Source: Nitriliruptorales bacterium
GTDB lineage: Bacteria > Actinomycetota > Nitriliruptoria > Euzebyales > Egibacteraceae
NCBI GenBank assembly: GCA_007119305.1
Contig: SKPY01000376.1
Location: 1 to 6,796, forward strand
DNA: 6,796 nt
Direction: 5' to 3'
The position numbers and the translations under genes were made by a program. Of this stretch, positions 6,376-6,796 are shown piece by piece. The notes below the pieces were generated by a model that did no database searches, was not told where the DNA came from, and saw only the letters and a program-made list of their open reading frames with translations. Within the stretch, counting starts at the first letter, position 1. Every line of letters starts with the position of its first letter.

Positions 6376-6796
6376 TGGCGCTGCTGCGTGACCGCTGGCA
6401 CGACCTGCTGCCCACCAGCGCAACCGAGCGTGACGACCTCGCTGCCCGACGCGCGGTCCAGGGGCGGGCGTTCTACCGCTCGGGGCGGGTGACCGGGCTC
6501 CGCATCGGTCCGGGCCGGCTGTCCGCCAGCGTGCAGGGGGCGCGGGCGACCCCGTACCACGTGGAAGCGCTGCTCCCGGTGCTCGCTGCGGCGAGCTGGA
6601 CCCGGCTGGTCGCCGTCGTGGCCGCAGAGGTGCGCTTCGCTGCGGCGCTGCTCGCCGGCCGGCTGCCCGACGCGCTGCTGGAGAGGCTGGACGAGGAGGG
6701 CGTGCACCTGCTCGGCGACGGCGCACGGGTGGATGCGCGGTGCCCGTGCGGCGAGGCCGGCCGGCCGTGCGCCCACGTCGCCGCGCTCTGGGAGGC
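6375..6796 (+). CDS. SWIM zinc-finger protein, N-terminal part (runs off the window)
   Basis: The first 140 residues are present and the reading frame is open at the window end. Residues 1-60 hold FYRSGRVTGLRIGPGRLSAS (33-52), a small strand-rich segment typical of the start of SWIM family proteins, followed by VQGARATPYHV. Residues 123-134 form the zinc site CPCGEAGRPCAH, which fits the SWIM pattern CxCx(n)CxH with Cys123, Cys125, Cys132 and His134. SWIM domains bind DNA or proteins and often occur in or beside SNF2 ATPases. The ATG overlaps the helicase stop by one base, with GAGGAGG seven bases upstream, so the two proteins are probably made together and may act as one complex. As I recall, the mycobacterial helZ gene is likewise followed by a small gene of this kind (Rv2102). 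The C-terminal part beyond the zinc finger is not visible. Confidence 0.9.
   Translation, partial: MALLRDRWHDLLPTSATERDDLAARRAVQGRAFYRSGRVTGLRIGPGRLSASVQGARATPYHVEALLPVLAAASWTRLVAVVAAEVRFAAALLAGRLPDALLERLDEEGVHLLGDGARVDARCPCGEAGRPCAHVAALWE

Overview
The window is very GC-rich and almost entirely coding on the + strand. Third codon positions are about 90% G/C in the stretch I counted. Two genes use GTG starts behind purine-rich Shine-Dalgarno (SD) sites, and two gene junctions overlap by one to four bases. Together with the protein types, this suggests a high-GC actinobacterium; I cannot place it more precisely.

Layout: (1) 94-1110 and 1107-1988 encode a translationally coupled ABC exporter of the daunorubicin-resistance (DrrA/DrrB) type, an ATPase followed by an ABC-2 permease. 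(2) 2048-2650 encodes a ~200-residue protein ending in a NarL-family histidine-kinase dimerisation/phosphoacceptor domain with a clear LHDGPVQ box but no ATP-binding domain. A perfect 14-bp tandem duplication lies directly before its likely ATG, and a stem-loop follows its stop. (3) 2707-3246 encodes an unrecognised 179-residue protein. (4) A short intergenic region (3247-3363) carries a plausible promoter and GC-rich inverted repeats. (5) 3364-6375 encodes a ~1003-residue SNF2-family helicase with the bacterial SNF2-associated domain. It appears to start at a CTG codon 57 codons upstream of the first ATG/GTG/TTG. (6) 6375 to the window end encodes the N-terminal part of a SWIM zinc-finger protein, overlapping the helicase stop by one base.

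The exporter pair probably moves a hydrophobic compound out across the membrane. The SNF2 and SWIM genes form a separate, tightly coupled DNA- or chromatin-related pair, like the mycobacterial helZ (Rv2101) neighbourhood. The orphan kinase-like protein and the unknown 179-residue protein lie between these two units, and I can tie neither firmly to its neighbours. I see no RNA genes, insertion sequences, CRISPR arrays or signs of recent transfer. The points most worth a second look are the kinase dimerisation domain without an ATPase, the duplicated leader, the CTG start of the helicase, and the unknown gene before the SNF2/SWIM pair.
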